Assembly: GCA_031553975.1 (NCBI GenBank)
Contig: JAVBKP010000107.1
Location: 1-42,385, forward strand
DNA length: 42,385 bases
Direction: 5' to 3'
Source: JAVBKP01 sp031553975
GTDB lineage: Bacteria; Bacillota; Clostridia; Peptostreptococcales; Anaerovoracaceae
Program-made: the position numbers and the translations under genes
The notes under the pieces: generated by a model
What the model was told of the DNA's origin: nothing
What the model saw: only the letters and a program-made list of their open reading frames with translations
Databases searched by the model: none
Shown: in pieces, positions 1 to 7,911 of the stretch
Layout: each line of letters opens with the position of its first letter
How positions within the stretch are numbered: the first letter of the stretch is position 1

Positions 1-2121
1 GTCACCATTAATGGAAGATTCCTCGTCGCAGGTTCAGGAGATCATTCCATCCTTGTGAGAAACTTGATTGTCCGAGATTATGTCGTCGAGGACAAACCAC
101 CTGTTGTGGGAAATCAGGAATTGAGGTTTAAAGTAGTTGAATTTAAGGACAAAGTCAACCTATTGCAAGGTGTAATCAAAAAGATTGATGTCTCAAAAGA
201 CCTCATTCTATTACTTGATCCCGATGGAAAGCTGACCACTTTTAATTTCTTCAAAAATGAATCGAATAGCAAAATCAATATTCAGTTAGAAAAAGATACG
301 AAAGTTTCTTCTGTTTCGACCAGCGTACCCCTTGGCGTCAGTGGCAATGGATCAGTGGATCAGATGGACATTCATGCAAAAGATGTGATGGTGGCAGGTA
401 GCGTGAACATCAAGCCTGAAAACGTGCAAGCAGACAAGGACATCTCCGTTACCATCGGTGATGCTTCTTATACTGGCAATGGCACAGGTGGGCTTACTTC
501 CCCTCCTGTTGTTGGTAGCGGTGGAAGTGGCGGTTCTAACCCACAGCCACAAGGGCCACCACCGACGCCTGTCATCTCACTCAGTATGTCCAGTGCAACT
601 ATTTCTGCCATCAACTCTGTCACTTTGAGCGCTACACTGACGGGCGCCAGTGGTTCTGCTACCGTGAGTACAATCACTGGTATCCGCGTATCGTCCAATG
701 GTGGTGTATATACGGTGACCTATGATGGTGCCACTGCATTTTCAAGCATCACTGGCAACAGGATCACATTTACAGCAATTAAAGCGGACGGAAGCACCCA
801 TAACGCTGTTCTCAGCTTAAACATCTACGATGGACAGGTAGCAGCACGAGCGATTCAGGTGAATCAGGAAAATATTTTGCGCTTTAATAATTATGCTGCT
901 TCAACGACGACAACTGGTTTGTCAAAGCACTATCGTCTAATGGAGGATGTTACTTTAGATAATCTAGATAATGACAGCACCAACACCAATGGCAACTGGA
1001 AGCCGATTGGTATCTATAATTCCAATTATTTTATGGGAAGCTTTGATGGTGGTGGGCATACTCTCAGTGGCATGGCGATCTCCGTATCTGGCGTTCAAGG
1101 TGCAGGAATGTTTGCTTACATGCATGGTGGCACCATTTCGTCTTTTGGCCTTATAAACGCCAGTGTGACGAGTGATGATGCAGGGGTCGGTGGGCTGATT
1201 GGCATTGGCTACAACAATTTGGTACAAAACTGTTTTACTTCCGCCACTGTGACAGGTTTTGCACATGTAGGTGGGTTGATTGGCGATAGTCTGAGTAGTA
1301 CCATCAGTGCCTGTTATGCTACAGGTGATGTGTCCAGTACAACAACCAATACGAGTTACGTTGGTGGGCTGATCGGCGATAATGGTATCAATCCTGCTAG
1401 CCCAACTGTCACAAATACCCTTCGAGATTGTTATGCAACGGGGAACGTCAGTGGCGCAGGTGGTTATGTAGGAGGGCTCACAGGTGGTTTTAACAAGAGT
1501 CTTATGGAGCGCTGTTATGCCACTGGAGAAGTGTTTGGTTCTGGCAACAATGCCGGTGGACTTGTGGGTGAGCTTGATGGTAGTACGGTAAGTGCCTGCT
1601 ATGCCACAGGAGCCATTACTGGCCAAGACTATGTTGGGGGTCTCATAGGTACTTGTGGTAGCAGTACTGGTCTTAACTTCGTACAGCACTGTTATGCAGC
1701 GGGAAACATCACGGCAATTGATGACCATGCTGGCGGGATTGCTGGGAGTGCTAATCACACTACTTTAACCTCTAGCGTAGCTCTAACGGCAGCTATAACG
1801 TCATCAAACGGGAACGTTTATAGAATAGTCGGTGATAATCCTATTATTGCCTATAATTTCAATTGTTACGCACGGGATGATATGATAGTAGATGGATCCA
1901 TTCCATCCTCAACGGATCCAACTTCTAATGATGGTAAAGACGTACCAACCACATCGGCAGTATGGGCATCAAGTCCATCAATCAATTGGTGGGAAGATAC
2001 ACTTGGTTGGGATTTTACCACCGTCTGGGAATGGAATGGTGTAACCGATGGACTTCCAATCCTAAGAAATGTACCAAACAAGAGTTTACAAGATCCAACT
2101 TTACCGATTTGGGCATTATAG
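1..2121 (+). CDS. GLUG-repeat surface protein, 5' partial
   Basis: The frame is open from base 1. The first possible start (GTG at 55) has no ribosome binding site, so the true start and any signal peptide lie outside the window. About 700 codons are visible. Residues up to about 155 form a beta-rich segment of unknown family. A Gly/Ser/Pro-rich linker follows, then a probable Ig-like stretch. The C-terminal half has about seven GLUG units with cores such as VGGLIG and AGGLVG, alternating with CYATG blocks. The protein ends in WEWNGVTDGLPIL, a typical closing module of GLUG proteins. GLUG repeats are usual in secreted adhesins and cell-wall proteins of Firmicutes, so a surface role is inferred. 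No anchor (LPXTG or SLH) is visible in this part. The product class is fairly sure; the ligand is unknown. Confidence 0.8.
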   Translation, partial: VTINGRFLVAGSGDHSILVRNLIVRDYVVEDKPPVVGNQELRFKVVEFKDKVNLLQGVIKKIDVSKDLILLLDPDGKLTTFNFFKNESNSKINIQLEKDTKVSSVSTSVPLGVSGNGSVDQMDIHAKDVMVAGSVNIKPENVQADKDISVTIGDASYTGNGTGGLTSPPVVGSGGSGGSNPQPQGPPPTPVISLSMSSATISAINSVTLSATLTGASGSATVSTITGIRVSSNGGVYTVTYDGATAFSSITGNRITFTAIKADGSTHNAVLSLNIYDGQVAARAIQVNQENILRFNNYAASTTTTGLSKHYRLMEDVTLDNLDNDSTNTNGNWKPIGIYNSNYFMGSFDGGGHTLSGMAISVSGVQGAGMFAYMHGGTISSFGLINASVTSDDAGVGGLIGIGYNNLVQNCFTSATVTGFAHVGGLIGDSLSSTISACYATGDVSSTTTNTSYVGGLIGDNGINPASPTVTNTLRDCYATGNVSGAGGYVGGLTGGFNKSLMERCYATGEVFGSGNNAGGLVGELDGSTVSACYATGAITGQDYVGGLIGTCGSSTGLNFVQHCYAAGNITAIDDHAGGIAGSANHTTLTSSVALTAAITSSNGNVYRIVGDNPIIAYNFNCYARDDMIVDGSIPSSTDPTSNDGKDVPTTSAVWASSPSINWWEDTLGWDFTTVWEWNGVTDGLPILRNVPNKSLQDPTLPIWAL

Positions 2122-2131
2122 AAAAAAGTGA

Positions 2132-2334
2132 GTAGCGAACTGGTTTGGAGCAATCCAACCAGCTGGATCAAAAGTAGATCAAACTACAATTAAGAAAATG
2201 GTAGGACACGTTGGTGCTATGACGCTCACCGAAAGAGTCTACGAGCCTACACACATTTTGATATTATTGAGCTTATACATTTTAAAGCCTTGCAAACACA
2301 ACGTTGCAAGGCTTTTGATTTGTATATTTGATTG
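2132..2334 (+). pseudogene. Tyrosine integrase remnant 1 (C-terminal, frameshifted)
   Basis: The frame starting at 2132 reads VDQTTIKKMVGH followed by GAMTLTERVY, the HxxR-to-Tyr end of a phage or ICE tyrosine integrase. Directly after the catalytic-tyrosine codon (2240-2242) the frame breaks. The expected continuation (YTHFDIIELI) resumes at 2248 in another frame. The cause is an 8-base insertion (2240-2247) that repeats the TAC triplet. No N-terminal or core domain precedes it, because the GLUG gene ends only 10 bases upstream. It is a dead fragment that marks an old insertion point. Confidence 0.7.
2284..2315 (+). terminator. 12-bp perfect stem-loop
   Basis: The arms AAAGCCTTGCAA (2284-2295) and TTGCAAGGCTTT (2304-2315) are perfect complements around an 8-base loop. 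The right arm ends in a short T run (TTTT at 2313-2316) before GATTTG. It probably ends transcription from the GLUG gene and lies inside the tail of the integrase remnant. Confidence 0.6.
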
Positions 2335-2387
2335 ACATTCAGATAACTTTTTAGGGCTTGCAGTGCTTGTATTTTTTAGGGTTTTAG

Positions 2388-2495
2388 GGATGGGTTGTCG
2401 CTTGCTTATCGGTTACCCTTATGAACATTTACACTCATGTATCAAAGCAAGCAAGAGAAAGTACAGCAGAATTATTTCAGGATTTCTTGAAATAA
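2388..2495 (+). pseudogene. Tyrosine integrase remnant 2 (C-terminal tail)
   Basis: The frame open from 2388 to the TAA at 2493 ends in NIYTHVSKQARE followed by STAELFQDFLK. This is the tail of many Firmicutes phage integrases, including the catalytic Tyr context (IYTHV). No integrase sequence lies upstream in frame. The tail differs from that of remnant 1, so at least two different integrases were probably once here. An ORF in another frame at 2363-2554 has no support and overlaps it. Confidence 0.55.
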
Positions 2496-2542
2496 TATTT
2501 TTATGGTTCAAATCTCAAGTTTTTGTTACAATATTTTATTAC

Positions 2543-2574
2543 TTGCATACATAAATAAATAATTGTGATATACT
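2543..2574 (+). promoter_or_regulatory. Probable promoter of hicB
   Basis: TTGCAT (2543-2548) and an extended -10, TG-A-TATACT (2566-2574), lie 33 bases before the hicB start. The spacer is long (20 bases), so the extended -10 would have to carry recognition. Confidence 0.4.
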
Positions 2575-2606
2575 ATATCAAACGAAAATTACAGGAGGAA
2601 ATTTGC

Positions 2607-2816
2607 ATGGATAATGAGATTATTTTTTCAATTACAGAATCCCTAGATGGTGGATATGAAGCGCATGCCATAGGTCATTCAATATATACGCAATCTGATA
2701 GTTACGAAGAGCTTGCTGAAACTCTTAAAGATGCGGTCAAATGCCATTTTGATGAAGAAATAATGCCAAAACTGATTAGGTTGCATTTTGTTAGGGACGA
2801 GGTTTTAGCTATATGA
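2607..2816 (+). CDS. hicB: HicB-family antitoxin
   Basis: A 69-residue acidic protein with the short HicB/UPF0150 fold: a strand segment (IIFSITESLDGGYEAHAIGH), then YTQSDSYEELAETLKDAVKCHF. HicB proteins of this size bind and neutralise the HicA mRNA interferase. This one has only the partial RNase-H-like domain and no separate C-terminal DNA-binding domain. The ATG at 2607 was chosen over the upstream in-frame ATG at 2565 because a perfect AGGAGG (2593-2598) sits just before it. The stop overlaps the hicA start by 4 bases (ATGA), so the two were translationally coupled. With hicA broken it is now probably an orphan antitoxin. Confidence 0.75.
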   Translation: MDNEIIFSITESLDGGYEAHAIGHSIYTQSDSYEELAETLKDAVKCHFDEEIMPKLIRLHFVRDEVLAI

Positions 2817-3055
2817 GAATCCCAAGAGATATTGATGCGAGTGACCTCATTAAAACTTTAAAAAACTTAGGGTACGAGATTACAAGGTAAACAGGTAGCC
2901 ACATACGATTAAGTGTTTTAACGGAAAAGGGTACATTTGGTGTAACAGTGCCTAACCATAAGCCTATTAAAATTGGAACATTGCAGGCGATTGCAAAAGA
3001 TGTATGTGCGGTATTAGATATTGGGTTAGAAGAATTTCTTAATAGGCTTGGATAG
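2813..3055 (+). pseudogene. hicA: HicA-family mRNA interferase, premature stop
   Basis: The 80-codon frame reads as a normal HicA: MRIPRDIDASDLIKTLKNLG, then TGSHIRLSV with the catalytic His, and a normal end at TAG 3053-3055. A TAA at codon 26 (2888-2890) interrupts it just before the TGSH motif. A CAA-to-TAA change would explain this. No other lesion is visible, which suggests recent inactivation. Readthrough, or a sequencing error at that base, would restore a full toxin. The start overlaps the hicB stop, as in many hicBA pairs. Confidence 0.75.
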
Positions 3056-3061
3056 CGTGTC

Positions 3062-3095
3062 AAAAGAGGAATGAAAATATAGTCATTCCTCTTTT
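3062..3095 (+). terminator. Terminator after hicBA
   Basis: A 13-bp perfect stem (AAAAGAGGAATGA with TCATTCCTCTTTT) has a T run at its 3' end. It is A/T-rich on both sides and could also work on the minus strand. Confidence 0.75.
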
Positions 3096-3144
3096 ATTAT
3101 TCATTTGTAAAATTCATGCGGTCAAAAGTAAAAATAGGTATTAA

Positions 3145-3176
3145 AAAACTCCCAGTTCGTAAGAGCTGGGAGTTTT
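3145..3176 (-). terminator. Terminator of rplM-rpsI
   Basis: On the minus strand, AAAACTCCCAG and CTGGGAGTTTT form an 11-bp perfect stem with a 10-base loop, followed by more T. It lies 16 bases beyond the rpsI stop. Confidence 0.85.
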
Positions 3177-3191
3177 GATTTTGTTGAAATA

Positions 3192-3584
3192 TTAACGTTT
3201 TGAGAACTGTGAAGCTCTTCTCGCTTTTTTAAGACCGTATTTTTTACGCTCTTTCATACGAGGGTCACGTGTTAAGAATCCAGCTTTTTTAAGAACTGGT
3301 CTGTGCTCAGCGTCTGCTTTTAGAAGTGCTCTAGAAACACCATGTCTAAGCGCGCCTGCTTGCCCTGTGAATCCGCCACCTCTTACAGTTGCGATCACAT
3401 CAAATTTACCTTCAGTTCCAGTAAGTTCAAGAGGTCTTTTAACTTCTCTTCTAACAATCTCCATCCCAAAGTACTCTTCAAGAGGTCTCTTGTTGATGAT
3501 TACGTTTCCATTCCCGGGGATCAATCTAACACGAGCGATAGAAGATTTTCTACGTCCTGTTCCCATGTATTGCATTTTAGCCAT
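3192..3584 (-). CDS. rpsI: 30S ribosomal protein S9
   Basis: 130 residues, the usual length for S9. It starts MAKMQYMGTGRRKSSIARV, where GTGRRKxxxARV is the S9 signature, and ends in the basic tail RRASQFSKR, whose final SKR reaches the ribosomal P site in the family. GGGFTGQAGALRHG near residue 70 is also a conserved S9 block. A good GGAGG-type site (GGGAGGAAATC) precedes the ATG. It is the second gene of a two-gene rplM-rpsI operon, 20 bases after rplM, with its own terminator downstream. Confidence 0.98.
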   Translation of the reverse strand: MAKMQYMGTGRRKSSIARVRLIPGNGNVIINKRPLEEYFGMEIVRREVKRPLELTGTEGKFDVIATVRGGGFTGQAGALRHGVSRALLKADAEHRPVLKKAGFLTRDPRMKERKKYGLKKARRASQFSKR

Positions 3585-3604
3585 TTATTGATTTCCTCCC
3601 TTCA

Positions 3605-4033
3605 TTAAACTTCAAGAACTTCAGGCTTTTGAGCCGCATGTTCGTGATTTGGTCCAGCATAAACTTTAAGTTTCTTGTACATTTGTCTGCCAAGAATTCC
3701 TTTAGGCATCATGCCTTTGATAGCATGTCTAAGAACTTCTTCAGGCTTTTTGTCTAGTAATTTTTCAAGAGTGATCTCTCTAAGTCCACCAGGGAATCCT
3801 GTATGTCTCTTATAAATCTTATCGGTCATTTTTTTACCAGTTACTGCAATTTTTTCAGCATTGATAATGATAACAAAATCACCTGTGTCTACGTGTGGTG
3901 TATAAATCGGTTTTCTTTTTCCTCTAAGAATTGAAGCAACTTCCGAAGCAAGTCTACCAAGGTTCTTACCCTCAGCATCTACTACGTACCATTTTCTTTC
4001 AACTTCATGAGGTTTAGCGATAAATGATTTCAT
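3605..4033 (-). CDS. rplM: 50S ribosomal protein L13
   Basis: 142 residues, a normal length for L13. Family blocks are KWYVVDAEGKNLGRLASEVA near residue 15, HVDTGDFVIIINAEKIAVTG near 50 and GMMPKGILGRQMYKKLKVY near 110. It binds 23S rRNA early in 50S assembly. It is first in the operon with rpsI. The ATG is preceded by TTGAGGAGAATAGAAG, a clear ribosome binding site. A consensus promoter and a folded leader of about 160 nucleotides lie upstream, as expected for autoregulated ribosomal-protein operons. Confidence 0.98.
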   Translation of the reverse strand: MKSFIAKPHEVERKWYVVDAEGKNLGRLASEVASILRGKRKPIYTPHVDTGDFVIIINAEKIAVTGKKMTDKIYKRHTGFPGGLREITLEKLLDKKPEEVLRHAIKGMMPKGILGRQMYKKLKVYAGPNHEHAAQKPEVLEV

Positions 4034-4193
4034 CTTCTATTCTCCTCAATTATTTCTTCGTCAATATGTGCATAGCAAAAGTCCTATGCGTTAATCTGTC
4101 AATGTGCTAAGCCGTTTCACCCCGTCTTAGCGACTGTCATCGGGAATCGCACCCTTGAAAAATCCGGGGCTTCTGGATTCTTCGCATACAGCA
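4034..4193 (-). ncRNA. Structured 5' leader of rplM (L13-leader candidate)
   Basis: The predicted transcript starts near 4193 and runs about 160 nucleotides before rplM. On the minus strand it holds successive stem-loops: AATCC/GGATT, GGG/CCC around TGCGATT, GCTAAG(A)CG with CG(G)CTTAGC, and GCATAG/CTATGC. Rfam has an L13 leader family in Firmicutes, where the protein represses its own mRNA. Assignment to that family is inferred from position and folding, not from a covariance search. Confidence 0.5.
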
Positions 4194-4199
4194 TAGATA

Positions 4200-4228
4200 A
4201 TTATATATGGGAAATCCTTCTATGTCAA
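4200..4228 (-). promoter_or_regulatory. Consensus SigA promoter of rplM-rpsI
   Basis: On the minus strand TTGACA (4228-4223) and TATAAT (4205-4200) are both perfect, with a 17-base spacer. It lies between the tyrS stop and the rplM leader, so the ribosomal operon is transcribed on its own. Confidence 0.9.
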
Positions 4229-4261
4229 GTAAAATTTAAATCGTATACTATAATCTTATAT

Positions 4262-5497
4262 TTATACTAATTCTACTAAGTGATATGTCTTTTTACCTTT
4301 TTTAATAAGAATTTTCCCATCTTTGAACATGTCTTTTGTCACTTTCAGCTTCGTATCAGTGATTTTCATATCATCAATGGAAAGCCCGCCTTGTTGGATG
4401 GTACGCACGCCTTCGCTGCGGCTTGGCACTAGCTTTGTTTCAACCAATATGGCTATCAAATCTTTGCCCTCACCCTCAAATTCTGCACTTGCCATACCGG
4501 TCTTTGGTACGTTGTCCATATTAGCACCACCAGCAAATAATGCTCTTGCGGCTTCTTGGGCCTTCTCCGCCTCTTCTTCATTGTGAATCATTTTGGTTAC
4601 TTCAAAGGCAAGAACTTCTTTGGCTTTGTTGATGCGTTCATCCTTGTGGCTGGTAAGTTCTGATATTTCCTCTAGTGGTAGGAATGTAAGGAATTTTAAG
4701 CAAGTTTCCACATCGTCGTCTGCCACATTGCGCCAGTATTGATAGAACTCAAATGGAGATGTTTTGTTAGGGTCCAACCACACAGCGCCTGATTGAGTTT
4801 TGCCCATTTTCTTGCCTTCTTTGGTGGTAAGTAGTGCAAATGTCATACCATACACTTGTGCATTTTCCTCTCTACGGCAAAGGTCAACACCGCCAAGAAT
4901 GTTAGACCACTGGTCATCTCCGCCAAACTGCATCTTACAGCCATATCTTCTATTGAGCTCTAAGAAATCGTAGGATTGCATCAACATGTAGTTGAATTCC
5001 AAGAATGTAAGCCCTGCTTCTAGGCGTTGTTTGTAGCAATCTGCGGAAAGCATTCTGTTCACTGAAAAGTGCTTTCCAATGTCCCTAATGAACTGGATAT
5101 AGTTCAGGTCTAGTAGCCAGTCAGCGTTGTTGTCTAAAATGGCTTTCCCTTCACCAAAATCTATGAATTTTCCAAATGTTTCTTTGAATTTAAGACCATT
5201 TTCCATGATGGTCTCTTTGGTCATCATGGTACGCATGTCAGTACGCCCTGAAGGGTCACCTATCATGGTGGTTCCCCCACCAACTAAGGCAATTGGAATA
5301 TGTCCATGCCTCTGCATATGCATCATAGTCATAATCTGCATGAAATGTCCTACATGCAGGCTGTCCGCAGTGGGGTCAAAGCCAATGTAAAATGTGACTT
5401 TCTCCTTGCCCAAAAGCTCTTTTATTTCTTGCTCATGTGTTGTTTGCTTAATAAAGCCACGTTCCATTAGAACGTCAAAAACATTTCTGTCTGTCAT
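4262..5497 (-). CDS. tyrS: Tyrosyl-tRNA synthetase
   Basis: 411 residues. It charges tRNA-Tyr with tyrosine. The class I HIGH motif is HVGH (48-51) after YIGFDPTADSLHVGH. FGGDDQWSN (191-199) is the tyrosine/ATP-pocket block and KMGKT (230-234) is the KMSKS loop. The C-terminal 65 or so residues form an S4 RNA-binding domain (TIQQGGLSIDDMKI). I place the start at 5497 (MTDRNVFDVL) because AAAGGTG lies just before it. The in-frame ATG 10 codons upstream has no ribosome binding site. No T-box is visible upstream. It is last in the prfA-Sua5-rpiB-upp-tyrS series, separated from upp by 182 bases containing a long hairpin. Confidence 0.97.
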   Translation of the reverse strand: MTDRNVFDVLMERGFIKQTTHEQEIKELLGKEKVTFYIGFDPTADSLHVGHFMQIMTMMHMQRHGHIPIALVGGGTTMIGDPSGRTDMRTMMTKETIMENGLKFKETFGKFIDFGEGKAILDNNADWLLDLNYIQFIRDIGKHFSVNRMLSADCYKQRLEAGLTFLEFNYMLMQSYDFLELNRRYGCKMQFGGDDQWSNILGGVDLCRREENAQVYGMTFALLTTKEGKKMGKTQSGAVWLDPNKTSPFEFYQYWRNVADDDVETCLKFLTFLPLEEISELTSHKDERINKAKEVLAFEVTKMIHNEEEAEKAQEAARALFAGGANMDNVPKTGMASAEFEGEGKDLIAILVETKLVPSRSEGVRTIQQGGLSIDDMKITDTKLKVTKDMFKDGKILIKKGKKTYHLVELV

Positions 5498-5593
5498 ACT
5501 TACACCTTTCCCCCACTTTGTGGGCATTTATTTTAAATTTTTTTGTTTTCATGTTAATGCGCAGGAAAATTTTCGTCAGGCAAAGTGCAGTCT

Positions 5594-5645
5594 ATTTGAA
5601 ACGGCTCGCAGCGTATATAGGCATACGCGAGAACTGGCTTCAAAT
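5594..5645. repeat. Long imperfect inverted repeat between upp and tyrS
   Basis: The ends ATTTGAA (5594-5600) and TTCAAAT (5639-5645) pair, as do CTCGC/GCGAG and GCGTAT/ATACGC further in. Together they make a 52-base hairpin with a few bulges. Neither side has a T run, so it is not a classic terminator. It may be an mRNA processing or stability element, or a dispersed palindromic repeat. Confidence 0.55.
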
Positions 5646-5679
5646 TAGGCAAGCTTGCATCACGGAAATTTAGCAAGCA

Positions 5680-6309
5680 TTACTTGGTTCCGAATAGCCT
5701 GTCTCCCGCATCCCCAAGACCTGGTACTATATACGCATGGTCGTTTAGGTGACTGTCCTTGGCTGCTACATAGATATCCACATCTGGGTGGGATTTTTGA
5801 AGGACTTCAATTCCCTCAGGAGAGGCTATTAGGCACATAAAACTGATTTTATTAGCGCCTTTGTCTTTTAACATCTGAATGGCCGCTGCTGCTGACCCAC
5901 CAGTTGCTAACATTGGGTCTAGCACGAATAATTCTCTGGTCTCTATATCTGAAGGTAATTTGCAATAATATTCTACAGGGAGTTTTGTGTCTGGATCTCT
6001 AAATAGTCCGATATGACCCACTTTTGCGTTGGGTACAAGTGCCAAAATACCATCTACCATACCTAGTCCAGCTCTTAATATTGGAATGATGCCAATATCT
6101 TCGCCCTTTAGCATTTTAAGCTTTGCTTTTTCAATAGGAGTCTCTACCTCGACATCTTGTAGCGGAAGCCCTCTTGTAGCTTCATAGGCCATTAGCATAG
6201 ATACTTCCTTAACTAGCTCTCTAAAATCCTTTACTGTCGTGTTTTTGTCTCTCATGATTGCCGTCTTGTGCTGAATCAATGGGTGATCAAATACATATAC
6301 CTTTGCCAT
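5680..6309 (-). CDS. upp: Uracil phosphoribosyltransferase
   Basis: 209 residues, the standard UPRT length. It makes UMP from uracil and PRPP in pyrimidine salvage. DPMLATGGS (131-139) is the PRPP-binding loop, and PILRAGLGMVDG (77-88) and the C-terminal YIVPGLGDAGDRLFGTK are family blocks. The start at 6309 (MAKVYVFDHP) follows AGGAGGAAAAAAGA. The longer open frame to 6363 would overlap rpiB and has no ribosome binding site. It lies 43 bases downstream of rpiB in the same series. Confidence 0.97.
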   Translation of the reverse strand: MAKVYVFDHPLIQHKTAIMRDKNTTVKDFRELVKEVSMLMAYEATRGLPLQDVEVETPIEKAKLKMLKGEDIGIIPILRAGLGMVDGILALVPNAKVGHIGLFRDPDTKLPVEYYCKLPSDIETRELFVLDPMLATGGSAAAAIQMLKDKGANKISFMCLIASPEGIEVLQKSHPDVDIYVAAKDSHLNDHAYIVPGLGDAGDRLFGTK

Positions 6310-6352
6310 TCTTTTTTCCTCCTGTTTTACCTTGCTTTTATATAAATATAAC

Positions 6353-6781
6353 TTATTGCTCAATCAAATCTATACGACGTTGGTGCCTGCCACCTTCAAA
6401 CTCTGTATTCAAAAAGGCATCTACTATTTCTAAGGCAAGTCCTACACCCACAACCCTAGCGCCTACGGCCAACATATTGGCGTCATTGTGGGCCCTTGTC
6501 GCCTTGGCTGAAAAAGTATCTGATACCACAGCGCAGCGAATACCTTTTATTTTGTTGGCCGCGAGGGATATGCCTATGCCTGTCCCGCAGATAAGGATTC
6601 CCTTGTCTGCGTCGCCGCCAGCTACCTTAAGGGCGGCATCGCGGCCATATACTGGATAGTCACACGAGTCTACTGTATGTGTGCCTATGTCGTCTATAGT
6701 ATGACCTAGGGCCTCTAAATGTTTTTTGATTTCGTTTTTAAGGTCTAGCCCTGTGTGATCGTTGGCGATTACTATTTTCAT
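6353..6781 (-). CDS. rpiB: Ribose-5-phosphate isomerase B
   Basis: 142 residues of the RpiB/LacAB sugar-phosphate isomerase family, which interconverts ribulose-5-P and ribose-5-P. Visible active-site elements are ANDHTG (6-11), the catalytic Cys65 in ILICGTGIGISLAANK and the RAHNDANML block (His98). It begins one base after the Sua5 stop, so the two are surely co-transcribed. This order (Sua5, rpiB, upp) is common in Clostridia. Confidence 0.95.
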   Translation of the reverse strand: MKIVIANDHTGLDLKNEIKKHLEALGHTIDDIGTHTVDSCDYPVYGRDAALKVAGGDADKGILICGTGIGISLAANKIKGIRCAVVSDTFSAKATRAHNDANMLAVGARVVGVGLALEIVDAFLNTEFEGGRHQRRIDLIEQ

Positions 6782-6782
6782 A

Positions 6783-7904
6783 CTAAACTCCTATTATGTT
6801 ATGTCCCGCTGATTTCATCATACGGTTCATCACGGCAAATCCCACCTCATCAGTGTCTGGCAGTGCCTCGGCAATAATAAAATCTACGCATTCTGTATCG
6901 CACTTTCGTAGTATATCGAAAAATGCATGTGCGGCTTGCTCTGGTTTGCGCCGACTACCATATGTATATACGGTTAGAGACGTGTTGTTGCCCGTTGCTA
7001 ACATTCTTGCTAGTTCCTCAGATAGCACAAGTGCTGGTTTTCTGCTGGCTATTCCTGCGCTAATATTTTCTGTCTTGATGAGCAATTGGTTTATCTTTTC
7101 TATCTTCTTGTCGTCGGCTTGTCCATCCAAAATCGTCATAGCCGCCTTTGGTGCATAGTGTGTATATTTCATCCCAGGCGCCCTTGGAATTCCTTGAAAG
7201 TCTTTCTCTGTTAAGGCTTGATCCATTTGAACTCGCCCAATCACACTTTCGATCTGTCCTTTTGTAATAATACCTGGTCTTAAAATCGTAGGGACGTCTC
7301 CTGACATGTCTATAACCGTAGATTCTATTCCCACTTTTGTTTCATTGCTTTTTATGATCACATTGACTCTGCCGTTCAAGTCTTCCACTACATGTTCGCC
7401 CTTTGTGGGGCTTGGTCTGCCTGAAAGATTTGCACTAGGTGCAGCTATAGGCAGATTAACTTGTTTTAGTAGTTTCATGGCAATCGGGTGATCTGGCATG
7501 CGCACAGCCACAGTTGAAAGTCCTGCTGTTACCGCATCTGGCACTTCTGGTTTTCGGGGCAAGATTATGGTAAGAGGTCCAGGCCAAAAGACATCCATAA
7601 TCTTTGTGGCCTTTTCGGGGATTTCTAAAACCAATCCTTCTAGCTGGTCCCTGTTCCAAATATGAAGAATGAGCGGGTTGTCCAAAGGTCTTCCCTTTGC
7701 CTCAAAGATTTTTTGTATTGCCTTTGCGCTAAGAGCGTTTGCCCCTAGTCCATATACGGTTTCTGTGGGGAATGCTACAGTTCCTCCTTCAAGAATGGCT
7801 TTAGTTGCCGACTCAAAGGCTTTGTCGATGTCTTTTGAAATCATATTGTAGGCTTCGCCTGCTATGTTCTCAAGACTTGGAATGTCATAAATCTTTGTTT
7901 TCAT
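6783..7904 (-). CDS. L-threonylcarbamoyladenylate synthase (Sua5 type)
   Basis: 373 residues. It makes threonylcarbamoyl-AMP from threonine, bicarbonate and ATP for the t6A37 modification of ANN-decoding tRNAs. The YrdC domain covers about residues 28-215 (GGTVAFPTETVYGLGANAL near 40, PIAAPSANLSGRPSPT near 155, STVIDMSG near 195). After the linker PRAPGMKYTHYAPKA comes the C-terminal Sua5 domain, so it is the long Sua5 form and not the short YrdC/TsaC. It sits 7 bases after prfA and 1 base before rpiB. The ribosome binding site is weak (GAG), which suggests coupling to prfA translation. Confidence 0.95.
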   Translation of the reverse strand: MKTKIYDIPSLENIAGEAYNMISKDIDKAFESATKAILEGGTVAFPTETVYGLGANALSAKAIQKIFEAKGRPLDNPLILHIWNRDQLEGLVLEIPEKATKIMDVFWPGPLTIILPRKPEVPDAVTAGLSTVAVRMPDHPIAMKLLKQVNLPIAAPSANLSGRPSPTKGEHVVEDLNGRVNVIIKSNETKVGIESTVIDMSGDVPTILRPGIITKGQIESVIGRVQMDQALTEKDFQGIPRAPGMKYTHYAPKAAMTILDGQADDKKIEKINQLLIKTENISAGIASRKPALVLSEELARMLATGNNTSLTVYTYGSRRKPEQAAHAFFDILRKCDTECVDFIIAEALPDTDEVGFAVMNRMMKSAGHNIIGV

Positions 7905-7911
7905 ACGCTTT

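Noticed and set aside
964..1758. 264-codon minus-strand frame inside the GLUG gene
   Set aside because: It is the antisense of the repetitive GLUG region, has no ribosome binding site, and its Thr/Cys-rich product matches no family I know. The plus frame has clear repeat motifs.
2363..2554. 63-codon plus-strand frame
   Set aside because: It overlaps the integrase tail in another frame, starts without a ribosome binding site and shows no motif.
5498..5679. T-box riboswitch before tyrS
   Set aside because: No T-box sequence (GGGTGG...CCGCG type) and no specifier stem with an exposed Tyr codon could be recognised. Only a hairpin is present.
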